NCBI GenBank assembly: GCA_031263625.1
Contig: JAISFK010000422.1
Coordinates: 1 to 5,258, forward strand
Direction: 5' to 3'
Length of the DNA: 5,258 bases
Source of the DNA: Clostridiales bacterium
GTDB lineage: Bacteria; Bacillota; Clostridia; WRLR01
The stretch's first letter is position 1. Each line of letters starts with the position of its first letter. Of the stretch, positions 1-4,548 are shown piece after piece. The translations under genes and the position numbers were made by a program. The notes below the pieces were generated by a model. The model was not told the DNA's origin. It saw nothing but the letters and a program-made list of their open reading frames with translations, and did not search any database.

Positions 1-1
1 C

Positions 2-30
2 TTGTCAAAGCCAAAATATTGTGATAGCAT
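2..30 (+). promoter_or_regulatory. Candidate sigma-A-type promoter of the pspA cluster
   Basis: TTGTCA at 2-7 matches the -35 consensus at five of six bases. After a 17-bp spacer, TAGCAT at 25-30 matches the -10 consensus at four of six, with a TG one base upstream (22-23) making an extended -10. The surrounding DNA is AT-rich, unlike the GC-rich leader that follows. Transcription would begin near 37, giving a 5' leader of about 175 nt before pspA. The call is from sequence match only. No binding site for a stress regulator or an alternative sigma factor was recognised. Confidence 0.45.
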
Positions 31-120
31 GAAATCAACAAAATTCAGCCGGCACGGGAGATCCGGGCAGTTTCGCGCGCGCCCGCCGCTGGCAGGGGCG
101 GGGCGCCGCCCGGCGCGGCC

Positions 121-162
121 GGACGGAGCGGATGGAGTGGACGGAGCGGATGGAACGGACGG
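121..162 (+). repeat. 18-bp tandem repeat in the pspA leader
   Basis: The 16-base block GGACGGAGCGGATGGA occurs at 121-136 and again at 139-154, so the period is 18 bp; a partial third unit (GGACGG) follows at 157-162. The unit is purine-rich on the plus strand and breaks into related hexamers. It lies in the predicted untranslated leader, ending about 40 nt before the pspA Shine-Dalgarno. No function can be assigned. Confidence 0.75.
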
Positions 163-200
163 GCTTCGCCGCCCCGGCGCGGGCGCACAATCGAACGTAT

Positions 201-205
201 GGAGG
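201..205 (+). promoter_or_regulatory. Ribosome binding site of the pspA-like gene
   Basis: GGAGG stands 7 nt before the ATG at 213. This fixes the start there rather than at the in-frame ATG at 132, which lies inside the repeat region and would add 27 residues unlike any PspA N-terminus. Confidence 0.85.
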
Positions 206-212
206 CATTGAC

Positions 213-956
213 ATGGGTTTATTTAGCAGGCTTGGCGCCATGATTCGCGGATTTTTCGGGCTTTTTGTGAGAAATGTCGAAGAAAGCAATCCTGACGCGC
301 TGTTCGAGGACATAAAAAACCAGATCGACAAAGCGCGGAAGGACGCGGAGAGGCAGATTATAGACATACAGACGAACGCGGAGCTCATGCGCATAGAGCT
401 GAAGAAGACCGAAAAAGAGCTGGAGACGGTGCGCGCCCGGATCGAAACGGCGAAGCGCCAGGGCCAAAAGGAGCTGCTCGTGGAGCTGCTCATACAGGAG
501 GAGGACGTGCAGGCCGTGTACGACGCGAACAAGGCCGCCGTCGATACCGCGCAGGGCGAGGTCGATCGCATAAAGAGCGACTACAAGATATTCGAGTCCG
601 ACATGAACAGGCGGCTCAACGAGATCCGCACGCTCAAGTCGCAGTCCAAGGTGGCCGGCCTGCGCGAGGAGATCAACTCGGCCAACGCGAAGTACTCCGC
701 GAGCGGCAACCGCGTGGGCAAGGTCAACGACAGCATGGAGCGCGCCCGCGACATGGTGAACACCAGGACGGCGAGGGCGAACGCGATGGAGTCGATGGGC
801 GAGATGAACACGGAGACGAAGCTGCGCCGGCTCGACGCCGACTCCGCGAGGGATCGGGCGCTCGCAAGGGCGGAGGCGCTGCTGGCCGGCGACGAGGGCG
901 GCTTCGAGGTGAAGGAAAAGGCCGAGGCGAAGGAAAAGGCAGAGGAAAAGGCGTAG
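213..956 (+). CDS. pspA: PspA/IM30-family membrane-stress protein
   Basis: This 247-residue protein looks like a phage shock protein A/IM30 (Vipp1) homologue, the family of cytoplasmic coiled-coil proteins that assemble on the inner face of the membrane and stabilise it under stress. It begins MGLFSRLGAMIRG, the typical PspA-type amphipathic membrane-binding helix, here extended by a hydrophobic stretch (GFFGLF, residues 13-18). Residues from about 30 to 225 are almost wholly charged heptad-like helix (many Glu, Lys, Arg), with no membrane segment. Length is close to the usual 220-250. The last 14 residues form a Lys/Glu/Ala repeat tail not typical of PspA. The start is fixed by GGAGG at 201-205. 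It is first in a same-strand series with a membrane coiled-coil gene and a lipoprotein gene. Isoleucine codons are oddly biased to ATA (7 of 13) for such GC-rich DNA. Family assignment is firm; the stress role is inferred from the family. Confidence 0.88.
   Translation: MGLFSRLGAMIRGFFGLFVRNVEESNPDALFEDIKNQIDKARKDAERQIIDIQTNAELMRIELKKTEKELETVRARIETAKRQGQKELLVELLIQEEDVQAVYDANKAAVDTAQGEVDRIKSDYKIFESDMNRRLNEIRTLKSQSKVAGLREEINSANAKYSASGNRVGKVNDSMERARDMVNTRTARANAMESMGEMNTETKLRRLDADSARDRALARAEALLAGDEGGFEVKEKAEAKEKAEEKA
912..953 (+). repeat. In-frame Lys/Glu/Ala repeat at the PspA C-terminus
   Basis: AAGGAAAAGGC occurs at 912 and again at 930, followed by a shortened unit, so that residues 234-247 read as KEKAEAKEKAEEKA. 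The repeat is in frame and ends at the stop codon. It adds a highly charged helical tail that could have grown by slippage. Its role is unknown. Confidence 0.7.
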
Positions 957-987
957 CGGCGCAGCGCAGCTGGCCGGCCGGGGCCGA

Positions 988-1017
988 TTGGCAAATGCTG
1001 TTTTCCGCTGCTATTTT
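988..1017 (+). promoter_or_regulatory. Possible internal promoter before the membrane coiled-coil gene
   Basis: TTGGCA at 988-993 (five of six bases of a -35) is followed after 18 bp by TATTTT at 1012-1017 (four of six of a -10). It lies in the 186-bp gap between the first and second genes. If used, transcription would begin almost at the palindrome at 1025-1045. The match is modest and could be chance. The long gap means the second and third genes may not depend wholly on the upstream promoter. Confidence 0.25.
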
Positions 1018-1024
1018 TCGCAGC

Positions 1025-1045
1025 CCGCCCAAAATCTTTGGGCGG
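1025..1045. repeat. Palindromic intergenic repeat, copy 1
   Basis: Arms CCGCCCAAA (1025-1033) and TTTGGGCGG (1037-1045) are perfectly complementary over 9 bp, with a 3-base ATC loop. The 18-base core CCCAAAATCTTTGGGCGG recurs exactly at 3347-3364. It sits 69 bases after the pspA stop. No T-run follows, so it is not a classic intrinsic terminator on the plus strand, though the hairpin could still protect or attenuate RNA. Confidence 0.7.
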
Positions 1046-1131
1046 CATCCGAATTTTAGGAAATTGAGAACGGCGTGAGGCGAATGGCGGCGATATGGCG
1101 GCGACGCAGCGGCGGTATGGCGCGCGAGAAT

Positions 1132-1135
1132 GAGG
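1132..1135 (+). promoter_or_regulatory. Ribosome binding site supporting a TTG start
   Basis: GAGG lies 7 nt before the TTG at 1143. The translation from there runs directly into a basic N-terminus and the first hydrophobic helix, which supports this non-ATG start. Confidence 0.6.
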
Positions 1136-1142
1136 TTCGGGA

Positions 1143-1934
1143 TTGAAAATTGAGCATGTCAAAGGCGCATTGCTTAACCGCAGGAATATAGTGGCGCTTG
1201 CGGTTTCGTTTGTCGCGACCGGATTGTTTAGGCCCGCCGCCGCAGTCCCCCATCTGTGGTATGTTGCCCCCCTGCTCGTGTACGCCGCGTTCTGCGCGCA
1301 GAACCTGTTCAGCCAGAAATTCCGCGAGAGCTGCGACCTGAAGGCGACGCTCGGCAGCATAAGGAGCATGACGCAGGAATGCCAGATGAAGTCGCGCTAT
1401 CTCAAGCGCCGGCTGGACGAGGCCGGCAAGGCGCGGCTCGCGAAGGTGATGGGGGAAACGAACGAGATTGTCCGCACGTTCATGTCCGGCGACAAGTCCC
1501 AGCTGAAGCTCATGGTCGTGCATAAATCGCTGAAGCTCACTGAAATGTACATAAAGCTCATCGAGATATTCGACAAGTGCATCGACGCGTCCGTTGACGC
1601 GGAGATCTCGAACATCGCGACGAGGATCAACACCAACACCAGCAACCTCAACAATGCCAGGGATCCGAGCGTGAGCGCCGAGATCAGGCGCGTGATCGAG
1701 GCGGACGAGAGGATGATCGAGTCGCTGAAGGGCGAGCGCAAGGAGCTTGAGAAGCTCGACGCCCGCCTCCAGTACATGGAGAGCACGATCAGCATGCTGA
1801 AATACAACCTCATATCCAACCTTGACAAAAGCGACGCGCTCAAGACGCTGGAGGCGGAGATTGACGAGGCGATGGCCATCAATTTCGCGCTGAGCGACTT
1901 GCAGGAGGAGCGGCGCGGGCGGGTGCGCGCGTGA
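1143..1934 (+). CDS. Membrane-anchored coiled-coil protein of unknown family
   Basis: I do not recognise this 263-residue protein. The N-terminus is basic (K2, K7, R13, R14), followed by two hydrophobic segments at about 16-35 and 38-56 separated only by a Pro-containing turn, so it probably forms a membrane hairpin. From about residue 57 to the end it is charged and helical, with long coiled-coil-like stretches and an Asn/Thr-rich break near 160-172. No catalytic motif is visible. The architecture resembles XpaC-like proteins (two N-terminal helices, then a coiled coil), but I cannot claim homology. The start is TTG with GAGG 7 nt upstream. It lies 186 bp after pspA, and its stop overlaps the GTG of the next frame by 4 bases, suggesting co-translation with the lipoprotein gene if that GTG is used. 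Inference: a membrane partner or docking platform for the PspA protein. Confidence 0.8.
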   Translation: MKIEHVKGALLNRRNIVALAVSFVATGLFRPAAAVPHLWYVAPLLVYAAFCAQNLFSQKFRESCDLKATLGSIRSMTQECQMKSRYLKRRLDEAGKARLAKVMGETNEIVRTFMSGDKSQLKLMVVHKSLKLTEMYIKLIEIFDKCIDASVDAEISNIATRINTNTSNLNNARDPSVSAEIRRVIEADERMIESLKGERKELEKLDARLQYMESTISMLKYNLISNLDKSDALKTLEAEIDEAMAINFALSDLQEERRGRVRA

Positions 1935-3322
1935 CGGGGCGCGTGGCGTCGCATGTGGCGGCGGGCGCAATGGCGCATGTGACGGGGCGCGTAACGGCGC
2001 GCTTGGCGTCGCGCGTGGCGGCGCGCGTAACGGGGCGCTTGGCGTTGCGCGCCCGCTTGGCGCGGCGATTTTGCGCGGCGGGCGGGCTATTTGGGCCGGC
2101 GCGGCCGCTCATGTTGCTGCAGCGCCCGAAGCGAGCGCAGCGCCAGCAGAGCTCGCGGCACCCGCAGGGCTCGCAGGGCCAAAGGCGAGCGCCGCGATTC
2201 GGGCTGCCGCTGGCGTTGCGGCTGCGGCGGCGATTCGGGCTGGCCGCCGCATGGCTCGCCGTGGCGGCCGCGCTTCTTTTGTGCTCCGGGTGCAGCGGCG
2301 ACAGCATCGTCATTGTCGGCGGCGACGGCCCCATCGGCTTTTTCGTGCAGCAGCGGGATGAAAGCCCGGCGACAAGCCGGGCGGCCGGCGATACGCTTGC
2401 GGGGCGCCCGCCGTATGACAGGCAGACGTCGGTGGTCGTGAGCACGGCCGCGGACATTTACGAGGAGGCCGACAACACGTCGAAGCGGCTGACCCAGGCC
2501 CTTTTCGACCAGCCCGTCAAGATACTCGAAACGAGCGGGCAGTGGGCCCTGGCGGAAGCGGACGGCGGCGCGAGGGGCTGGACGCGGGCGCGCAACGTGG
2601 ACGGCGACTGGGCCTGCATCGACCGGCGCAGATTCGACGCGAGGATCGTCGTCACGAGCAAGAACAAGCAGATCTACTCGCACCCGCGCAACGGCATCGT
2701 CGTGCGGGACGTCGGCATGGGCACGGAGCTGTTTGTCATAAGCAAGTCGGAAAGCGTGTACGAGGTGGCGCTGCCAGGCAACGTGACGGGCTGGCTGTCC
2801 GAAAACGGCACGTTCCAGCTGGACGCCGGCGAGGACATCAAGAGGACGACGGCCGCGATATTCGCGCAGTCGTGCGAAAAATTCCGGGGCACAAGCTACC
2901 TGCAAGGCGGCGTCAGCTTCCAGGGCATTGACGGCGCCGGCCTGCTGTACGCGGCGATGAAGGTCAACGGCGTGGCCCTGCCGCGCGATCTGGGCGGGCA
3001 GATGCTCGCGGGCGCGGCCGTCGGCTTCGAGGAGGCGGAGGTGGGCGACGTGTTCTTCTTTGGCGCGGGCGGGGCCGCCAGCGGCGAACCGGGCGGGGGC
3101 GAGCCGGGCGGTGCCGAGCCGGGCGGCGGGGCCGCAGGCTACGCGGGAGCCGCCGGAGCCGCGGGGGCCAGCCCGGACAGCGGGGCGCTGAACGACGCCG
3201 GCGTCTATATGGGCGACGGCAAGTTCCTGCACGCCAGCCAGCACGCCGGCAAGGTGATGTACGACGACATCTCGGATCCGTACTACCAGCAGCGCCTGCT
3301 CGCAGTCAGGCGCTACTTCTAA
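1931..3322 (+). CDS. SH3-domain lipoprotein with a degenerate NlpC/P60 domain
   Basis: The frame is 463 codons from the GTG that overlaps the upstream stop by 4 bases; AGGAGGAG lies 20 nt before it, too far to be convincing. Residues 1-95 are Arg/Ala-rich and repetitive. A lipoprotein signal follows: RLRRR, a hydrophobic run, then LCSG-C with lipid-accepting C121. An in-frame TTG at 2216 would place that signal at the N-terminus (368 residues), which makes more biological sense, but it has no clear ribosome site; an ATG at 2111 is another option. After the signal come two SH3b-like domains (about 167-225 and 235-297), then an NlpC/P60 fold (about 305-463) recognised by GTSYLQGG, IDGAGLL, LPRDLGGQM, GDVFFFG and AGVYMGDGKFLHA. 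NlpC/P60 enzymes cut peptidoglycan peptides, but here the catalytic Cys is Gly335 and the HVGIY His is Asp422; only His434 remains. It is probably a wall-binding pseudoenzyme. Confidence in the start is low, in the product good. Confidence 0.8.
   Translation: MTGRVASHVAAGAMAHVTGRVTARLASRVAARVTGRLALRARLARRFCAAGGLFGPARPLMLLQRPKRAQRQQSSRHPQGSQGQRRAPRFGLPLALRLRRRFGLAAAWLAVAAALLLCSGCSGDSIVIVGGDGPIGFFVQQRDESPATSRAAGDTLAGRPPYDRQTSVVVSTAADIYEEADNTSKRLTQALFDQPVKILETSGQWALAEADGGARGWTRARNVDGDWACIDRRRFDARIVVTSKNKQIYSHPRNGIVVRDVGMGTELFVISKSESVYEVALPGNVTGWLSENGTFQLDAGEDIKRTTAAIFAQSCEKFRGTSYLQGGVSFQGIDGAGLLYAAMKVNGVALPRDLGGQMLAGAAVGFEEAEVGDVFFFGAGGAASGEPGGGEPGGAEPGGGAAGYAGAAGAAGASPDSGALNDAGVYMGDGKFLHASQHAGKVMYDDISDPYYQQRLLAVRRYF
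1934..2075 (+). repeat. 48-bp tandem repeat at the start of the lipoprotein frame
   Basis: ACGGGGCGC recurs at 1934, 1982 and 2030, an exact 48-bp spacing, giving two full imperfect units and a partial third. Each unit is itself built of roughly 12-bp steps (variants of GCGCGTGGCG). As 48 is a multiple of three the frame stays open, translating as 16-residue units beginning TGRV, TGRV and TGRL. The repeat either encodes an Arg/Ala-rich N-terminal extension or is untranslated spacer between the two genes. Confidence 0.75.
2194..2242 (+). repeat. 36-bp-spaced direct repeat before the signal peptide
   Basis: GCGATTCGGGCTG occurs at 2194-2206 and at 2230-2242. The 36-bp spacing is again a multiple of 12 and of 3. 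The second copy encodes the start of the lipoprotein signal's hydrophobic region; the first lies just before the candidate TTG start at 2216. It looks like a continuation of the repeat growth seen at 1934-2075. Confidence 0.6.
3086..3130 (+). repeat. 15-bp repeat encoding a Glu-Pro-Gly-Gly linker
   Basis: Three 15-bp units begin at 3086, 3101 and 3116 with GA(A/G)CCGGGCGG, encoding EPGGG, EPGGA and EPGGG. They lie in a Gly/Ala/Pro-rich stretch (about residues 378-421) inside the NlpC/P60 fold, between the GDVFFFG strand and the AGVY strand, where active enzymes usually have only a short loop. Confidence 0.8.
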
Positions 3323-3343
3323 ATAATACTATTCTTTAAGATT

Positions 3344-3364
3344 CCACCCAAAATCTTTGGGCGG
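3344..3364. repeat. Palindromic intergenic repeat, copy 2
   Basis: Arms CCACCCAAA (3344-3352) and TTTGGGCGG (3356-3364) pair over 9 positions with one mismatch (A3346/C3362) around an ATC loop. The core at 3347-3364 is identical over 18 bases to 1028-1045. It starts 21 bases after the lipoprotein stop. AAGATT at 3338-3343 can alternatively pair with AATCTT at 3352-3357. Read on the minus strand it is followed by a T-rich but interrupted tract, so a terminator role for folD transcripts is possible but weak. Confidence 0.7.
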
Positions 3365-3455
3365 GCTCTACGCCCGCAACCCAAGTCGGAACGGGAAAGC
3401 GCGGTCTTCCCGTTCATCGCGGGCGCACCGCCCGCGCGGTCTCCCCGTTCCTCGC
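3361..3455. repeat. Cluster of hairpins and a 35-bp direct repeat between converging operons
   Basis: Three stems follow one another. GCGGGC (3361-3366) pairs with GCCCGC (3372-3377), and this competes with the neighbouring palindrome. GAACGGGAA (3389-3397) pairs with TTCCCGTTC (3407-3415). CGCGGGCG (3418-3425) pairs with CGCCCGCG (3429-3436) around a CAC loop. In addition, 3399-3420 is repeated at 3434-3455 with 20 of 22 bases the same, a 35-bp spacing. None has the T-run of a classic intrinsic terminator. The rest of the gap, 3456-3588, shows nothing I can name. The block may act as a two-way transcription barrier or be a small repeated element. Confidence 0.6.
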
Positions 3456-3588
3456 CTGATAAGCCAACCATAGCCAGATGCCCGCCCCTTACGCGCTCGC
3501 GCAGCCGGGCGCTCCTCACGGGCGCGCGGCCAGCCGCAATTCGCCGGGCACAGCCAACTGTTGCCCTGCCCTTTCTGGCGCGCCGCAG

Positions 3589-4452
3589 TCAGGCGCCCGC
3601 CGCGGCCCGCCTCGCCGCCTCGATCACGTTGCCCGCCAGCACGGACGCCGTGACGCCGCCGACGCCGCCCGGCACGGGCGCGATCGCCCCGACGACGGGC
3701 ATTGCGGCGCCAAAGTCGGCGTCGCCGCGCATCTTGCCGCCCTCGTCAAAGTTGATCCCCACGTCGATGACCACCTGGCCGGGCGAGAACATCCCCTCGC
3801 CTACGACGCCCGCCCTGCCGGCGGCGACGATCAGGATGTCGGCCCGGCGGCACTCCGCGGCCATGTCCGCCGTCCTCGTGTGGCAGACGGTCACTGTGGC
3901 GTGCCTCGCCAGCAGCAGCATGGCCACCGGCCTGCCGACCACGAGGCTGCGCCCGATCACTGCCGCCCTCTTGCCCGCCAGCCCCTGCCCGTACCCGTAA
4001 AAATCCAGAAGCTCCATGCACGCCTGGGCCGTGCAGGGGGCGAACCCGCCGCCCGTACCCGCGAACACCCTCGCGAGCGCGGCGTCCCCGATGCCGTCAA
4101 CGTCCTTCTCCGGCGCCAGGGCGTTTCGGACCGCCTCGTCGTCCATGCCCGCGGGCAGCGGCCGCAACAGCAGCACGCCGTGGACGGAGCCGTCCCTGTT
4201 CGCCATGCCGATCCGCTCAAGCAGCTGCCCCTGCGAGGCGCCCTCTGGCAGCGCCGTCGCCCTGACGTCCACGCCGGCCTCGCCGCACCGCCTGGACGCG
4301 CTCCTTTCGTAGGCCATGTCGTCCTCGCGGCTGCCGACGCGGATAATTTCCAAAACGGGCCTGACGCCCCGCTCGGCCAGCGCGGCCGCAGCCGCCCGCT
4401 GCCTCTCCCTCAGCGCCGCCGCCACCGGCCGGCCCTCCAACAGCTTTGCCAT
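3589..4452 (-). CDS. folD: FolD-family methylene-THF dehydrogenase lacking the cyclohydrolase Lys
   Basis: FolD normally oxidises 5,10-methylene-THF to methenyl-THF with NAD(P)+ and then hydrolyses it to 10-formyl-THF in the cytoplasm. This 287-residue protein has the family's full length and landmarks: KDVDG at 116-120, PCT at 139-141, the nucleotide-binding GRSLVVGRP at 167-175, VIDVGIN, and a near-canonical PVPGGVGGVT at 259-268. The key tyrosine is present (Y48), but the catalytic Lys four residues later (K54 of E. coli FolD) is Ala52, and the Gln of the usual QLPLP motif is Leu96 (LRPLP). Cyclohydrolase activity is therefore probably lost while dehydrogenase is kept. The AYER...RR and RPLP pattern recalls, from memory, a FolD subgroup in Clostridia. 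The start ATG has AGGGAG at 4460-4465, 7 nt away. It lies 96 bp downstream of fchA, whose product can supply the missing step. Stop is TGA at 3589-3591. Confidence 0.93.
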   Translation of the reverse strand: MAKLLEGRPVAAALRERQRAAAAALAERGVRPVLEIIRVGSREDDMAYERSASRRCGEAGVDVRATALPEGASQGQLLERIGMANRDGSVHGVLLLRPLPAGMDDEAVRNALAPEKDVDGIGDAALARVFAGTGGGFAPCTAQACMELLDFYGYGQGLAGKRAAVIGRSLVVGRPVAMLLLARHATVTVCHTRTADMAAECRRADILIVAAGRAGVVGEGMFSPGQVVIDVGINFDEGGKMRGDADFGAAMPVVGAIAPVPGGVGGVTASVLAGNVIEAARRAAAGA

Positions 4453-4465
4453 AACGCAGCTCCCT

Positions 4466-4507
4466 CTATCCTCTCTCCGCTATCCTCTCTCCATGCTCCA
4501 TGCTCCG
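4466..4507 (-). repeat. 14-bp and 7-bp tandem repeats upstream of folD
   Basis: On the plus strand CTATCCTCTCTCC occurs at 4466-4478 and 4480-4492 (14-bp period), followed by TGCTCCA and TGCTCCG at 4494-4507 (7-bp period). On the coding (minus) strand this is a purine-rich GGAGAG/GGAGCATGG leader ending directly at the folD Shine-Dalgarno, with several further GGAG-like sequences upstream. It may affect ribosome loading on folD or may be simple slippage. Confidence 0.7.
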
Positions 4508-4548
4508 CTTTCCCCCGCGCTTGAGAACAGTATAGTGCCATTTTCCGC

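Noticed and set aside
2..211. Small plus-strand open frame at the left edge
   Set aside because: It begins inside the promoter-like sequence, has no ribosome site, and translates the 18-bp repeat into Asp/Gly repeats; it looks non-coding.
1025..1045. Intrinsic terminator after pspA
   Set aside because: The hairpin is strong but is followed by GGCATCCG rather than a T-run, and the identical core elsewhere fits a repeat better.
1056..1970. Minus-strand open frame of 304 codons opposite the membrane coiled-coil gene
   Set aside because: The plus-strand frame has a ribosome site, membrane hairpin and coiled coil; the reverse frame has no recognisable domain and is explained by GC-rich codon structure.
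1934..2075. CRISPR-like array
   Set aside because: The 48-bp units are contiguous imperfect tandem repeats without unique spacers and without neighbouring cas genes.
2071..2361. Alternative plus-strand frame, Ala/Pro-rich, overlapping the lipoprotein N-terminal region
   Set aside because: Considered as evidence of a frameshift, but it ends without joining a domain, and the lipoprotein signal is in the main frame; the Ala-rich reading follows from GCN-rich repeats.
2087..3244. Long minus-strand open frame of 385 codons opposite the lipoprotein gene
   Set aside because: It is antisense to a frame with clear SH3 and NlpC/P60 motifs; its composition is the Arg/Ala/Pro mix expected from a GC-rich shadow frame, and no family motif is seen.
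3319..3519. Minus-strand 66-codon frame in the intergenic region
   Set aside because: It runs through the hairpin cluster and palindrome, has no good ribosome site, and its peptide simply reads the repeats.
4529..4534. TATACT on the minus strand as a separate folD promoter
   Set aside because: The -10 match is fair, but nothing like a -35 lies 16-18 bp upstream (the region reads CTCCGA), so transcription from the fchA promoter is the simpler view.
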